Below, piece after piece: positions 51,589 through 61,910 of a DNA stretch of 64,000 nt. This stretch comes from Staphylococcus lutrae (GTDB lineage: Bacteria > Bacillota > Bacilli > Staphylococcales > Staphylococcaceae): the NCBI RefSeq assembly GCF_002101335.1, contig NZ_CP020773.1:2356001-2420000 (forward strand), in the 5' to 3' direction. A program made the position numbers and the translations under genes. Below the pieces are notes generated by a model. The model searched no databases and was not told the origin of the DNA. It was given only the letters and a program-made list of their open reading frames with translations. Position 1 is the stretch's first letter. Every line of letters starts with the position of its first letter.

Positions 51589-53481
51589 CTAAAACGACTT
51601 CAATAACAGTTTTTTTAATAACGGCGAAAGTAAACTTGGCAAGTGTGAAACGCCTTCTACAAAAATCGCATATTGCCCATAAATATTATGAATCGTTTGT
51701 TCGATAGATTCTGTAATCGGTTCTTGACTTAAGAAGACGTTGAAAACCTCAATGCCGAGTTTTCGTGACTGCTCGACAGCTTCATACGTATCAAGAATAC
51801 CGTCTTGACTATAATTGAATGCAGATGGTTCTCCATCAGAAAAAACGATGAGGAATCGTTGTTGTTCCGGACGGGTTAATAAACGATCACTCGCGATGCG
51901 TATGGCAACCCCATCACGATTATCGTCTTGAGGCGTTAATGACATAATTCTAGGTGCATCGTGATTAAAAATAGATTGATGATAGTTCATAATTTCGTCG
52001 ATGATATTGGGCTGGTAATGTGTGTCGGCTTCAAAGGTGTCTTCATTAAAGGCGAGAATTTCATGTTTGACGTTAAGGGCTTTTAACGTTTCATGAAACA
52101 AGACGACACCTTTAATGGTTTCATCCATTTTGTCATACATACTTGCCGATGCATCAATTAAAAGTGTAAATGTAGCATTGAATGTTCGGCTTTGATCTGC
52201 TTTTTTATAGAATAATTTATATTGATCATCTATAAACCAATTGATTAAGTTTCGTTGCAAACGCCCTTTTGTGAGTGGACGACGGATATCTTGAAATTGG
52301 TGGTCTATCGTTTTTTTTATAATTTGTATTAAATCTTTTGTTTCGTACTGAACGGCATTTTGAACGTGACGATAGGCCTCTACATATTCAGGTAAAATAT
52401 CTGGGACATGCCATTGAATATCGACATATTGATTAATCCCATTGAGTGCGAACAACGCATGAGATGGGCCTAGTTCGCCCCCTTCCTCATTTTGTATGGC
52501 AGCTGATGTTCCCTTTCCTTTTTTGCTAATCATATCAGTGATATCATCCGTTGAATCGCCTTCACGTGCGTGGGATTCATCACCTAACACATCACTGTTT
52601 ACGCCTTCGTGCAATTCCATCTCTAAATAAGCCCCGCCAGCGGATTCACTATCTCTGTTTTTTGACTCCATTTGTTCTGACACCACATCGTCATTTTTTT
52701 CATCGTGATGTCCATCGGTATTCGCCGCATCGGTTCTTTTTAGTGCATCAAATGTATGCGGTTGAGTTGCTGAATAAACATGGCGAGGGATGTGATAATA
52801 CTCATTCAACATATCTTCATCGAGCCAATCGTCGACTTGAAACATGATCCTTTGTGTAAGGTACATCGTGTCCTCACTCGATTGGAGTTGGAATGCATCT
52901 GGTAAATATTGATATATAACCGCCAACAAAGGGTCTAATTCTGGATGAATATCGGGAACGTGATAAAAATCATCCCGTAAGAATGAATATTCTATATTTA
53001 AAAATAATAAATCTGTGAATAATGTTTTAGTCCGATATACGTTGATTTGTGATTGGCTGTACTGTTGACGAATTTCTTTTCTTACCTGAATCATCGTGTG
53101 TGTACTGGGGCGTTGATGTTCGATGAGATTTAAGATACGCATTTCTTCCATCATTTTAAACAGTTGGCGGTATAATTTAGGATGTTTAAAAGATTCATCG
53201 TTTGCCAAAATGAGGCGTACGATTTCTGGATCCATATGGCGATCACTGTACGTCGCTAGTAATACATCTGTTTTTAAGCCGATATATTCCGTCTTTTCCG
53301 GTCGATGTCTCCAAAAAGAGCTACATATGAGCGTATTATTAACTGCATCATAATAAGGGAACTTGTGAACTTTTACTTGTGTCTCTGGATTTTTAAGTAA
53401 CAATCGTGCAAGATCTTGTAACATCATTATTTTCATGGCATCAAGTTGTTCGTCATTAAACATGATAAAGCGATCGCTCAT
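51589..53481 (-). CDS. VWA-domain protein (CobT/NorD-like) paired with a MoxR ATPase
   Basis: 630-residue cytosolic protein. The C-terminal von Willebrand A domain has a full MIDAS (DASAS, Asp443-Ser445-Ser447, in LLIDASASMYDKMDET) and IVFSDGEPSAFNY later. The middle (about 240-350) is acidic, low-complexity and Asp/Glu/Ser-rich. With the MoxR gene 11 bases upstream it forms a MoxR-VWA pair of the kind that, in other bacteria, inserts metals or remodels enzyme complexes (NorQ-NorD, CobS-CobT, RavA-ViaA). No target enzyme is encoded nearby and the client in staphylococci is unknown. Start MSDRFIMFNDEQ after GAAGGTGA. Confidence 0.85.
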   Translation of the reverse strand: MSDRFIMFNDEQLDAMKIMMLQDLARLLLKNPETQVKVHKFPYYDAVNNTLICSSFWRHRPEKTEYIGLKTDVLLATYSDRHMDPEIVRLILANDESFKHPKLYRQLFKMMEEMRILNLIEHQRPSTHTMIQVRKEIRQQYSQSQINVYRTKTLFTDLLFLNIEYSFLRDDFYHVPDIHPELDPLLAVIYQYLPDAFQLQSSEDTMYLTQRIMFQVDDWLDEDMLNEYYHIPRHVYSATQPHTFDALKRTDAANTDGHHDEKNDDVVSEQMESKNRDSESAGGAYLEMELHEGVNSDVLGDESHAREGDSTDDITDMISKKGKGTSAAIQNEEGGELGPSHALFALNGINQYVDIQWHVPDILPEYVEAYRHVQNAVQYETKDLIQIIKKTIDHQFQDIRRPLTKGRLQRNLINWFIDDQYKLFYKKADQSRTFNATFTLLIDASASMYDKMDETIKGVVLFHETLKALNVKHEILAFNEDTFEADTHYQPNIIDEIMNYHQSIFNHDAPRIMSLTPQDDNRDGVAIRIASDRLLTRPEQQRFLIVFSDGEPSAFNYSQDGILDTYEAVEQSRKLGIEVFNVFLSQEPITESIEQTIHNIYGQYAIFVEGVSHLPSLLSPLLKKLLLKSF

Positions 53482-53492
53482 AATATCACCTT

Positions 53493-54290
53493 CTAAAAGT
53501 TAAGTTCTACAGCATTCATTATCGCTTGTTGTTCGCGTTCATCCTCTAGTTTATCGATGATACTTCGCTGAATGGCTCTTTCAACAGGCATCACCGTAGC
53601 GAGATCACTCATGTCAATTAATGCACGAATACTGGCTGCTTCCTCAGAAAGTTGACCCTGTTGAGTCATTGTGCGTAGATCTGCGTTAAATCGAATAATT
53701 TGTTGTATCAATGTGTCGTCTTGTAAAAGGCTTTGGGCTTTAATGACATCATGTAATGTGGCGCCATCAATATAATCAACATTAATGACGACGAATCGGT
53801 TTTTTAGCGCTTCATTCATCGGTAATGTTCCAACGTAGCCTTCATTAATTGCAGCAATGACTTTAAAACCAGGGGCAGCTTTAATGACTTCTCCTGTAAA
53901 TGGATTTGTTAATTGACGGCGATAATCGAGCACACCATTTAAAATGGGTAACGTTTCCGGTTTTGCCATATTGATTTCGTCGATGTATAAAATATGCCCT
54001 TCCCGCATCGCTCTGATTACGGGGCCATCGATAAATACGATTTCTTGCTGTCCCTTTTCAGACGTTTTGATCGTTTTAAATCCGAGTAAACTCTCCGCAT
54101 CTAAATCGACGGAGCAGTTGATTTGGTGCATCGGTAATTGTGTCAATTCGCTCAACGTTTCAGCGAGCTTGGTTTTCCCAGAACCCGTAGGCCCTTTCAA
54201 TAAAATGTTTTTATTGAGTTCAAATAATTTGATGGCATCTCCCAATACATTTTCATCAGCGTTAATATAATGTGTTAATTGCTGTCCCAT
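53493..54290 (-). CDS. MoxR-family AAA+ ATPase
   Basis: 265-residue AAA+ protein. Walker A is GPTGSGKTK (33-41), Walker B is [10 protein letters not shown] (near 104-113), and sensor 1 is [25 protein letters not shown] (split: [18 protein letters not shown], with an Arg finger). It is short, lacking extra domains. An ATG six bases further up touches the AAAGGAA ribosome-binding site, so the ATG at 54290 is used. It is co-transcribed with the downstream VWA gene; the pair probably works as a chaperone-like remodelling complex (inference from NorQD/CobST). Confidence 0.88.
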   Translation of the reverse strand: MGQQLTHYINADENVLGDAIKLFELNKNILLKGPTGSGKTKLAETLSELTQLPMHQINCSVDLDAESLLGFKTIKTSEKGQQEIVFIDGPVIRAMREGHILYIDEINMAKPETLPILNGVLDYRRQLTNPFTGEVIKAAPGFKVIAAINEGYVGTLPMNEALKNRFVVINVDYIDGATLHDVIKAQSLLQDDTLIQQIIRFNADLRTMTQQGQLSEEAASIRALIDMSDLATVMPVERAIQRSIIDKLEDEREQQAIMNAVELNF

Positions 54291-54317
54291 AATCATGTTC
54301 CTTTCATTTTAAAAACA

Positions 54318-54356
54318 TGAAAAAAGACGTGAGTACGAAAATACCCCCGCTTTTTT
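54318..54356 (-). terminator. Possible terminator after the VOC/DUF6501 pair
   Basis: On the minus strand AAAAAAGCGGGGGTA can pair imperfectly with TACTCACGTCTTTTTT around TTTTCG and ends in six T. The stem is weak, so some read-through into the MoxR gene is likely. Confidence 0.5.
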
Positions 54357-54382
54357 CTTTTTCTGTGTGAGCTGTTCGCGTC

Positions 54383-54586
54383 CTAAACTTCTTCAAAATA
54401 AGTTTTGTAATAGCCGCCAACGTGTCCAGAGTTATCAATGATTTGATAGTATTCTTCAGTCTCATTCACTACTGCATAGGTTTCACCTATTGTTAACATA
54501 TCACTAACTGTAAATTTTTTGGCGTCAGTATGAATAACTTTGACTTGTTTTATCAGTTGCTGTGTTTTCCATGTATTTTGTAACAT
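54383..54586 (-). CDS. Small DUF6501-like protein
   Basis: 67 residues, compact beta-rich pattern (VKVIHTDAKKFTVSDMLTIGE; NETEEYYQIIDNSGHVGGYY), similar to the conserved Bacillus/Staphylococcus small proteins called DUF6501 as I remember them, with an SH3-like look. Function unknown. It starts three bases after the stop of the VOC gene, so the two are translationally linked. Confidence 0.75.
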   Translation of the reverse strand: MLQNTWKTQQLIKQVKVIHTDAKKFTVSDMLTIGETYAVVNETEEYYQIIDNSGHVGGYYKTYFEEV

Positions 54587-54589
54587 TGC

Positions 54590-55417
54590 TTAACTTCCTT
54601 TCATCGTATCTGTCCATGTAAGTATAAATGATATACCGCTTATATCATTTACACGTAACGATTGTGTTTGTGCGGATTCATTTTTCAGTCGTTGATATGG
54701 AATACCGTGTTGGTTCAATTGTTGTAATGCGTATCGGTACTCACTATCATTTTGAGCTGTCAATTCAAGCTGTTCAACAATGCCATAAGAAGGGAGTTGA
54801 ACGGGTGACGCAGGTTCTGAAATATGGATTTCCGATCCGAGTCCGCCGTTTTCGCATTCAAGCACGATGACGCGTTTGGATGATTCTGGTGAAACGTACT
54901 CGGCTTTAATGCGAAGGCCAAATATATTCGTTAATAAGCTTGTTGTAATCATCGGTTCATTCGTTTTCAAAATAATAGGTCCGAGCCCTTGGACTTGATG
55001 GATAGGATTGACAGTACTCATTTCATTGGGTATTCCTAATCCGACACCCGTGTTATGTTCATTGGATACGATACTAAAATGTTGGGAGTGATCGTCTGAA
55101 AACAAAATATAGGGGTGCCCATTCAGAGTGAAAGGCCCATGAAATGATTGTGAATGATGTTGTAAAAGTGACATATATTCTTTAATACCTTCATCTGATG
55201 GTGTCCGTAATCCAATCATTTCAAAATGCTGAAACGTCGGTGAAATCGGTTCGTGGGTTTCGACAAATTGAATGCGTGTGCCTGGGCTGATTTGACCATC
55301 GCCAAATTGAACCTTATTTTCATGTCGCTCATAGGTCATACCTAACATATTATGAAATAAATCAATGGTTTTGTCTATACTTTCAGTTGCTAATGTGACG
55401 CTACGGATATAGGCCAT
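54590..55417 (-). CDS. VOC-superfamily (glyoxalase/extradiol dioxygenase-like) protein
   Basis: 275 residues with two VOC modules (about 1-125 and 145-270), each of the beta-alpha-beta-beta-beta pattern: MAYIRSVTLATESIDKTIDLFHNMLGM, and GLGPIILKTNEPMITTSLLTNIFGL (split for length). The usual metal ligands (His/Glu) are only partly evident, so enzymatic activity is uncertain. Similar proteins are annotated as ring-cleaving dioxygenases in staphylococci without proof. It is downstream of odhAB but separated by a strong hairpin. Confidence 0.75.
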   Translation of the reverse strand: MAYIRSVTLATESIDKTIDLFHNMLGMTYERHENKVQFGDGQISPGTRIQFVETHEPISPTFQHFEMIGLRTPSDEGIKEYMSLLQHHSQSFHGPFTLNGHPYILFSDDHSQHFSIVSNEHNTGVGLGIPNEMSTVNPIHQVQGLGPIILKTNEPMITTSLLTNIFGLRIKAEYVSPESSKRVIVLECENGGLGSEIHISEPASPVQLPSYGIVEQLELTAQNDSEYRYALQQLNQHGIPYQRLKNESAQTQSLRVNDISGISFILTWTDTMKGS

Positions 55418-55482
55418 AATATTTCACTCCCTTTCGAATACATTATAACGTAAATAAAATCGTGTTTTCGATAAAAATGATG

Positions 55483-55522
55483 AACCCATCTCCTATACGA
55501 ATCAGCACATAGGAGATGGGTT
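55483..55522 (-). terminator. Terminator after odhAB
   Basis: AACCCATCTCCTAT pairs perfectly with ATAGGAGATGGGTT (12-base loop); on the minus strand it is followed by CATCATTTTTATC. It lies 75 bases past the odhB stop. Confidence 0.82.
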
Positions 55523-55596
55523 TGATCATCTTTACGATGACAGCTTCTAACAATCCAAAAAGAGGTTAGAAAAACGCATCGAGCATGAATCATTAC

Positions 55597-56850
55597 TTAA
55601 GATTCTAGCAATAAATCTTCAGGGTTTTCAATTAAGTCTTTGATTGTTTTCAAGAAACCAACAGCTTCTTTTCCATCAATAATACGATGGTCATAACTTA
55701 AAGCGATATACATCATTGGTCGATTTTCAATTGTATCTTGATCAATTGCAATAGGTCGCGTGATAATGGAATGCATACCTAGAATCGCCGCTTGATTTCC
55801 GTTAATGATTGGTGTGGACATCATTGACCCGAAAATACCTCCATTGGTAATAGTGAATGAACCATTCATCATATCATCAAGGGATAATTTATTGTCACGG
55901 GCTTTTATCGCTAAGTTTGCAATTTCTTCTTCTATTTCAGCAAAATTTTTCTTATCGCAGTCTCTTACATTCGGTACTAATAAGCCACCTGGTGTAGATA
56001 CAGCGATACCGATGTCATAGTATTGTTTAGTGATCATTTCGTCACCATCAATTTCAGCGTTGACTTCAGGATATTTTTTTAGTGCAGCAACGGCAGCTTT
56101 AGTGAAGAATGACATAAATCCAAGTTTCGTGCCGTTGTGATCTTCCATAAACTTTTCTTTCTTACGTTTACGCAGTGACATGACATTTGTCATGTCAACT
56201 TCATTAAACGTTGTTAACATCGCTGTATTGTTGCTCACTTCTAACAATTTTTTCGCTGCTGTTTGTTTTCTACGACTCATTTTTTCACGAATGACAGGTT
56301 TAGAAGGAACTTTAGGTGCTTTCGGTGTGTCTTTGTCATTTGACTGTTTTGCTGATGTTTCTTTTTGTTGTGGGCGACGTTCAATATCTTCTTTGCGTAG
56401 CACATCGTTTGATTTAGCGCTCACATCGCTCAAGCTAATTCCTTTTTCACGAGCAGCACGACGCGCTGAAGGTGTCGCATTAATACGCTCATTAGATGAA
56501 GGACGCTCACTCGCTTTTTCGCTTTGATCCGCCTCTTTTTCTTCTTGAACATTTGACGCATCAGATTTTTTTGAATCACTTGAGTTTTTGTTATCATTTG
56601 AAGGTGTCGTTGCACTTCCTTCACCTATGACTGCAATGGCTTGACCGACTTCAACAGTGTCCCCTTCTTCGGCAAGTAATTCTTGAATTGTTCCTTCTTC
56701 TTCTGAAACAACTTCTACGTTTACCTTGTCAGTTTCTAATTCAAGGATTGCTTCACCTTTTTCAACAGTGTCACCCACTTGTTTTAACCATTCTGCAATG
56801 GTACCTTCTGTAATAGATTCTGCTAATTCTGGAACTTTGACCTCTGCCAT
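55597..56850 (-). CDS. odhB: Dihydrolipoyllysine succinyltransferase, E2 of 2-oxoglutarate dehydrogenase
   Basis: 417-residue E2. An N-terminal lipoyl domain carries the lipoylated Lys in [10 protein letters not shown] (about 38-47). A flexible Ser/Lys/Glu-rich linker (about 80-125), the E3-binding domain ([21 protein letters not shown], about 124-143) and a catalytic acyltransferase domain (about 190-417) follow, with [15 protein letters not shown] holding the active His and Asp. It starts 14 bases after odhA. Its ribosome-binding region (GGGGGCATATAA) contains an 11-base complement to the Fur-controlled RNA at 61.97 kb. Confidence 0.97.
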   Translation of the reverse strand: MAEVKVPELAESITEGTIAEWLKQVGDTVEKGEAILELETDKVNVEVVSEEEGTIQELLAEEGDTVEVGQAIAVIGEGSATTPSNDNKNSSDSKKSDASNVQEEKEADQSEKASERPSSNERINATPSARRAAREKGISLSDVSAKSNDVLRKEDIERRPQQKETSAKQSNDKDTPKAPKVPSKPVIREKMSRRKQTAAKKLLEVSNNTAMLTTFNEVDMTNVMSLRKRKKEKFMEDHNGTKLGFMSFFTKAAVAALKKYPEVNAEIDGDEMITKQYYDIGIAVSTPGGLLVPNVRDCDKKNFAEIEEEIANLAIKARDNKLSLDDMMNGSFTITNGGIFGSMMSTPIINGNQAAILGMHSIITRPIAIDQDTIENRPMMYIALSYDHRIIDGKEAVGFLKTIKDLIENPEDLLLES

Positions 56851-56864
56851 TATTTATATGCCCC

Positions 56865-59651
56865 CTAAATATTTAAACTATTTTCAATAATCATTTTTTG
56901 GACTAATTTGTGTATTTCAGCGTCACCTTCAGCAGGTGCAGCTCTGTGTTTTCTGCCATGATACGTAAGTGTGTATTGTTCACCTACAATGTCTTTAAGC
57001 ATTGGGTAGGCATAATGCCATGCCCCTTGATTTTGAGGCTCTTCTTGGACCCAAGCCACTGTTTCAAGGTTCGGAAGAGATTTGAGAATCGATTGAATCT
57101 CTTCTTCTGGGAATGGATAAAGTCGTTCGACTGCAATGAGTAAAATAGCTTCATTTGGTGACTCTGAAAGCTGTTCTTTCAAGTCAATGAACATTTTACC
57201 AGATGCAAGAATAACTTTTTTAATTTTTTCACTGTCATGTGCTTCTGGCAAAATAGGCTCAAAGCCACCAGAAGTAAATGCTTTGATAGGTTGCGCTACC
57301 GTTTTATTACGCAATAATCCTTTAGGAGACATGACGACTAAAGGTCGCATCGCCTCTGTGCCTATACTGGCTGCTTGTGCACGTAATAAGTGGAAATAAT
57401 TGGCTGAGCTCGACAAGTTACAAACAGTCATATTATTTTCTGCGGCCAATTGTAAGAAACGTTCTAAGCGCGCCGATGAATGTTCGGGTCCTTGTCCTTC
57501 AAAGGCATGCGGGAGCAAGAATGTTAAACCTGAAGATTCCCCCCATTTTGCTCTGCTTGAGAAAATAAAGTTATCAAAATACATTTGTGCCATATTTGAG
57601 AAGTCGCCAAATTGTGCTTCCCAGATATTAAAGGATGACGGATGTTCAACATTATATCCATATTCAAACCCCACGACGGCTGCTTCAGAAAGGGGTGAGT
57701 TATGAATGTCAAACGTTGCTTTTTGTTCAGGTACGTGTTGTAAAGGTGTAAAAGTATCTCCATTTTCTTGATCATGCAAGACTGCGTGACGATGACTAAA
57801 CGTACCGCGTTCTGAATCTTGACCTGTTAAACGAATCGGTGTGCCTTCCTGCATGACAGTTGCGAAAGCGAGCTGTTCTGCATGTGCCCAATCCACAAGG
57901 CCTTCGTCACTTTCAAATGGTTGCTTACGTTGTTCCAAAATACGATTCAATTTTTTATAGACATTGAACCCTTCAGGATAATTAAACATCGCATCGTTAA
58001 TTTTCTTTAAGCGATCAAAAGAAAGTTCAGAATCATTGCTCGCCAGTGGTTGTGCAATGCTTTCAGGAATATCCATGTCCGTGTTGTTATTTTTATCTGA
58101 TTTGTCGATTTTGTCATGCGCTGCACGCATTTCTTTTTGTACGCCATCAATGACTGCATCCATTTCTTCTTGAGTGATGATGCCTTCTTTAACGAGTTGA
58201 TTGCCGTAAATGACTTCAGACGTTTCGTGCTTTTTAATGGCTTTATATGGAAGTGGATTGGTCATTGTTGGCTCATCCATCTCGTTATGTCCAAACCGAC
58301 GATAGCCGACTAAATCAATCACGACATCTTTGTGGAAATGCTTTCTGAACTCCATTGCGATATCAATGGCTTCAATGGTTGCTTCAACATGATCCGCATT
58401 TACATGCATGATTGGGACATCATAACCTTTGGCTACATCTGTTGCATAGGTCGTAGAACGTGCATCTTGTGGGTCAGTCGTAAAGCCGATACGATTATTT
58501 GTGATGATGTGTAACGTACCACCAGTAGAAAAACCATCAAGGTTACCTAAATTCATTGTTTCAAAGTTAACGCCTTGACCTGGATATGCTGCATCTCCAT
58601 GAACAATAATCGGCATTGCATTTGTGAAATCTGTCTGAACTTTACCTGAGTAGTTTGTTTGGTCTTGTGCGGCTCTCGTACGTCCTGTGACAACAGGCGC
58701 AACCACTTCAAGATGACTAGGGTTGTTTGCTAATGTAATTTTTTGTTCGAAACCATAATCATTAATCGTTTTTACACCACCGAGATGGTATTTAACGTCA
58801 CCTGTCCAACCGGAAGTGATTTTTAAGCTATCATCTTCTGGTAAAAATTTTAATGGATTGGTGTGCATAAATTCAGAAAGCATCATTTCATATGGTTTTT
58901 TAAGAACATGTGTTAAGACATTGAGACGACCACGATGTGCCATTCCAATTTGAATGTTTTTTATATGCTCTTCGGCAGCACGTTTGACTGTTTGAGTAAT
59001 CATAGGTACGAGGGTATTAACACCTTGGATTGAGAATCGCTTTGCACCTACAAAGTTCTTGTGAAGGTATTTCTCAAAGCCTTCAACATGTGCCAGAAGT
59101 TTAAATAATTTTATCTTTTCTTCCTTGTTTAAACTGGCTTTATATGGTGTTTCAATACGACGCTTAAGCCAGACACGCTCTTTATTATTGTTGATGTGCG
59201 TGTATTCAAAAGCGATAGGTCCTTTATATCGCTGTTCCATTCTGATAATGGCTTCATATGCATTGTCGTATATATCTTTAAAATGATCAGAGACAATTTC
59301 AGATGAAATGTTTTCTAATATTGCTTGATCTAAATTAAAGTCTTCTAAATTTAATTTAGGAATATTTGTTCTTTGTGGCGCATTGACAGGATAAATATCA
59401 GCTTCTAAATGGCCGTATTGTCTAATATTATCTATCAAACGCATCACACGTTTAATCGTACTGTCTCCTGTGCGCGTTTCAGTCGTTGATGATGTCGTCG
59501 CTTTATCATTTTTAATTGTACTAAAGAGTACTTGTAAATCTTTGGTCACTGAACTCGGATCTTCTAAATATTGATCATATAGTTCTAAGATTAATCCTAA
59601 GTTTGTGCCGAAATTTACAGGTGCCTCTGTCACCTGTTTATCGTTCTTCAT
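56865..59651 (-). CDS. odhA: 2-oxoglutarate dehydrogenase E1 component
   Basis: 928-residue thiamine-diphosphate-dependent E1. Landmarks are the N-terminal E2-contact helix ([20 protein letters not shown]), [15 protein letters not shown] (about 237), the ThDP motif [13 protein letters not shown] to NNRIGFTT (about 355-400) and the transketolase-like C-terminal half ([19 protein letters not shown], about 715-733). Length is close to S. aureus OdhA (about 932). GGAGGGTGG ribosome-binding site. A cre-like box 24 bases upstream suggests CcpA repression on glucose. Confidence 0.97.
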   Translation of the reverse strand: MKNDKQVTEAPVNFGTNLGLILELYDQYLEDPSSVTKDLQVLFSTIKNDKATTSSTTETRTGDSTIKRVMRLIDNIRQYGHLEADIYPVNAPQRTNIPKLNLEDFNLDQAILENISSEIVSDHFKDIYDNAYEAIIRMEQRYKGPIAFEYTHINNNKERVWLKRRIETPYKASLNKEEKIKLFKLLAHVEGFEKYLHKNFVGAKRFSIQGVNTLVPMITQTVKRAAEEHIKNIQIGMAHRGRLNVLTHVLKKPYEMMLSEFMHTNPLKFLPEDDSLKITSGWTGDVKYHLGGVKTINDYGFEQKITLANNPSHLEVVAPVVTGRTRAAQDQTNYSGKVQTDFTNAMPIIVHGDAAYPGQGVNFETMNLGNLDGFSTGGTLHIITNNRIGFTTDPQDARSTTYATDVAKGYDVPIMHVNADHVEATIEAIDIAMEFRKHFHKDVVIDLVGYRRFGHNEMDEPTMTNPLPYKAIKKHETSEVIYGNQLVKEGIITQEEMDAVIDGVQKEMRAAHDKIDKSDKNNNTDMDIPESIAQPLASNDSELSFDRLKKINDAMFNYPEGFNVYKKLNRILEQRKQPFESDEGLVDWAHAEQLAFATVMQEGTPIRLTGQDSERGTFSHRHAVLHDQENGDTFTPLQHVPEQKATFDIHNSPLSEAAVVGFEYGYNVEHPSSFNIWEAQFGDFSNMAQMYFDNFIFSSRAKWGESSGLTFLLPHAFEGQGPEHSSARLERFLQLAAENNMTVCNLSSSANYFHLLRAQAASIGTEAMRPLVVMSPKGLLRNKTVAQPIKAFTSGGFEPILPEAHDSEKIKKVILASGKMFIDLKEQLSESPNEAILLIAVERLYPFPEEEIQSILKSLPNLETVAWVQEEPQNQGAWHYAYPMLKDIVGEQYTLTYHGRKHRAAPAEGDAEIHKLVQKMIIENSLNI

Positions 59652-59674
59652 AATCCACCCTCCACAGAAAAAAA

Positions 59675-59688
59675 TAAAAACGCTTACA
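59675..59688. promoter_or_regulatory. cre (CcpA) box upstream of odhA
   Basis: TAAAAACGCTTACA matches the cre consensus TGWAARCGYTWNCA at all but the second position. It is 24 to 37 bases upstream of the odhA start codon. CcpA repression of the 2-oxoglutarate dehydrogenase step is expected from Bacillus and S. aureus work. Confidence 0.7.
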
Positions 59689-59745
59689 GGTCAATAATAG
59701 CATTAAAATGTGAACATTTAAAGGCAAAAAGCGAGATATTTCTAG

Positions 59746-61113
59746 TCACAAAGTGGAATCAAAGCTGATTGTGAAAGTTGTAAAATGTCCGACTTCACTT
59801 TCAACTGAAATCCGACCATGATAGAGTTTTACGATTTTATGTGCGATGGACAGACCGAGTCCATTTCCGCCTTGTTGTCGTGAACGAGATTTATCGACTC
59901 GATAGAAGCGGTCAAAAATATGTTCTTGGTCAGCTTGTGGAATGCCCATACCTTGATCCGTAATGGTAATGATGACTTGATTATTAATCAACTTGGTCGT
60001 AATCGTGATGTGTTTGTTTTGCGTATCGTATTTAATTGCATTGTCTAGAAAGATTAATAATATTTGTTCCAAATGAAATGAATTAATAACTAAGTTGATA
60101 CAATTTTGATTTGTGGAAAAATCAAAATGATAGTCCGGATGAATCTGTTGTAACGCATGAATACGATTTTTAATTTCCTCATTTACATTCACTTTTTCAG
60201 TTTGATTTTCAGTTGTTCTAGAATCATCTTTTGTTAGAAGTAACAACTCTTCAACAAGTTTTGTGATTCGGTTCATCTCTTCAATTGAAATGTTAAGAGA
60301 TTCTTCTAAAATATCAGGATCTTTCTTCCCCCATCGATGAATGAGGTTTAAATGACCTTGAATAATTTGTAAAGGTGTCCGTAATTCATGGGATGCATCT
60401 TCAACAAATTGACGTTGTTGGTTGAATGAATTTTCAAGTTTAACCATCATGTTATTAAACGTATCAATGAGGGCATCCGTTTCTTCATAATTTGTTGGCA
60501 CTTCGAGTTTTTCTTGGAAGCCATTACGTCGAATCTGGGTCATTTTTTCAGTAATGATATTAATGGGCTGTGTAATTTGAGAAGAAAAGAAATAGCTGAG
60601 TGACGCAGTAACAAATAAGGCAATCAATCCAAATGTCAGTGCAAGATACGTAATAAAGTTAAGCAAATCGTCGTAAACATCTAATGAATGGACTACGGTA
60701 GCATATCCCTTAAAATAAGGGGTGTTGACAGGACTAGAGACGATAATAAATGATCCGGAATCTGTGCGAAGTATTTTGATATTACGTGTCTCGTATGCAT
60801 GAAAGGGTGGTGTATACTTTAAATTAGTGGTGTTAACGTTTTCAAAGATTTTAGAGCCTTTTTCGTCGTATAAAATCACTTTTTGATAATTGTCAATGAC
60901 TGAACTGAATTCAAGCGCTGTAATATGTTTGACTGGCTTGGTTTCAAGCAAATTATACAAATCGTCAGCGCTGCGTTCTGCTTTTTCAAATTCATTTTGC
61001 TTTAACAAGCTACTAATTGCATAAATAATGAGTAAACAAAAGATGAAAATGATTAAAAAAGTAATTAAAGTGGTTACAAAAGTCCACTTTGTTTTTAATG
61101 TTGATTGTTTCAT
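59746..61113 (-). CDS. arlS: Sensor histidine kinase ArlS
   Basis: 455-residue membrane kinase. TM1 (about 12-36), an extracellular sensor region (about 37-150), TM2 (about 153-175), a HAMP linker (about 178-230), the H box [13 protein letters not shown] with His242, and the ATPase domain (LDNAIKYD as the N box; [35 protein letters not shown]) are all present. It overlaps arlR by four bases. ArlRS controls adhesion, autolysis and many surface proteins in S. aureus. It could therefore influence the adhesin in this window (inference). Confidence 0.96.
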   Translation of the reverse strand: MKQSTLKTKWTFVTTLITFLIIFIFCLLIIYAISSLLKQNEFEKAERSADDLYNLLETKPVKHITALEFSSVIDNYQKVILYDEKGSKIFENVNTTNLKYTPPFHAYETRNIKILRTDSGSFIIVSSPVNTPYFKGYATVVHSLDVYDDLLNFITYLALTFGLIALFVTASLSYFFSSQITQPINIITEKMTQIRRNGFQEKLEVPTNYEETDALIDTFNNMMVKLENSFNQQRQFVEDASHELRTPLQIIQGHLNLIHRWGKKDPDILEESLNISIEEMNRITKLVEELLLLTKDDSRTTENQTEKVNVNEEIKNRIHALQQIHPDYHFDFSTNQNCINLVINSFHLEQILLIFLDNAIKYDTQNKHITITTKLINNQVIITITDQGMGIPQADQEHIFDRFYRVDKSRSRQQGGNGLGLSIAHKIVKLYHGRISVESEVGHFTTFTISFDSTL

Positions 61114-61787
61114 TGGCGAATCACATAACCTACGCCACGGACAGTTTCAATCAGTTTTTGTTTGTCGATGCGCTTCAATTTATTGCGTAAATATCGAATG
61201 TAAACATCAACGACATTTGTTTCCACTTCTGACTCGTATCCCCATACGTGGTCGAGTATTTGCTCTCTGTGTAAAACACGGTTTTTATTTTCAGCAAGTA
61301 ATAATAATAAATCAAATTCGGTTTTAGTTAACTCCAAAGTATCATTTTGATATGTGACATTGAATGCATTTTTATCAATTTTTATGCCATCTATTTCAAC
61401 AACATTAGCGAGAGCGGCATGTTCATCTGTATAGCGGCGAATTAATGCGCGACTTCTTGCTAAAAGTTCTTCAATTTCAAAAGGTTTAACAATATAATCA
61501 TCTGCGCCATTATCTAAACCCGTGACCTTGTCATAGATTTCTCCTTTCGCTGTAATCATAATAATGGGTGTATCTTTTTGCGTTCGCAATCGTTTACATA
61601 CTTCTAAACCATCCATTTCAGGCAACATTAAATCAAGTAAAATGAGATCGAAATCATGTTGTAATGCACGATTTAAACCTGTGATGCCATCATATCTGAC
61701 TTCAACATCATAATTTTCATGTTTAAATTCAAGTTCGATAAAACGTGCTAAGTTTTGTTCATCTTCTATTATGAGTACTTTTTTCAT
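61110..61787 (-). CDS. arlR: Response regulator ArlR (OmpR family)
   Basis: 225-residue regulator. The receiver domain has the acidic pair IEDE (7-10), phospho-acceptor Asp52 in [13 protein letters not shown] and Lys in IVKPFEIEE. The C-terminal winged helix (about 125-225) has [32 protein letters not shown] (split: [31 protein letters not shown]). The frame extends eight codons upstream, but GAGGTGG overlaps that stretch and the ATG at 61787 gives [16 protein letters not shown]. Operon arlR-arlS reads leftward, away from the small RNA gene. Confidence 0.96.
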   Translation of the reverse strand: MKKVLIIEDEQNLARFIELEFKHENYDVEVRYDGITGLNRALQHDFDLILLDLMLPEMDGLEVCKRLRTQKDTPIIMITAKGEIYDKVTGLDNGADDYIVKPFEIEELLARSRALIRRYTDEHAALANVVEIDGIKIDKNAFNVTYQNDTLELTKTEFDLLLLLAENKNRVLHREQILDHVWGYESEVETNVVDVYIRYLRNKLKRIDKQKLIETVRGVGYVIRQ

Positions 61788-61862
61788 ATTTGCCACCTCA
61801 GTCATAATCATATGATAAAAATTAAAAACACGAAAGTTTTTTAAAAAATTTCCTGTTTTTAA

Positions 61863-61890
61863 TTGACAATAATTCTCAATACGTTATAAT
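61863..61890 (+). promoter_or_regulatory. Strong promoter of the small RNA gene
   Basis: TTGACA (61863-61868), 16-base spacer and TATAAT (61885-61890): both hexamers are perfect matches to the vegetative consensus. It points away from arlR, towards a region with no coding frame. Confidence 0.88.
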
Positions 61891-61910
61891 GTAATTGAAA
61901 ATGATTATCA
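61864..61910. promoter_or_regulatory. Two Fur-box-like operators around the small RNA promoter
   Basis: TGAAAATGATTATCA (61896-61910) matches the 15-base Fur core TGATAATGATTATCA at 14 positions and covers the likely start site. TGACAATAATTCTCA (61864-61878) matches at 12 and covers the -35 hexamer. Fur with iron bound at both would block transcription, so the RNA should appear under iron limitation. Confidence 0.88.

Noticed and set aside
59652..59666. Pairing of the odhA ribosome-binding site with the first C-rich stretch of the small RNA
   Set aside because: Only about five contiguous pairs followed by a bulge; far weaker than the acnA and odhB matches.
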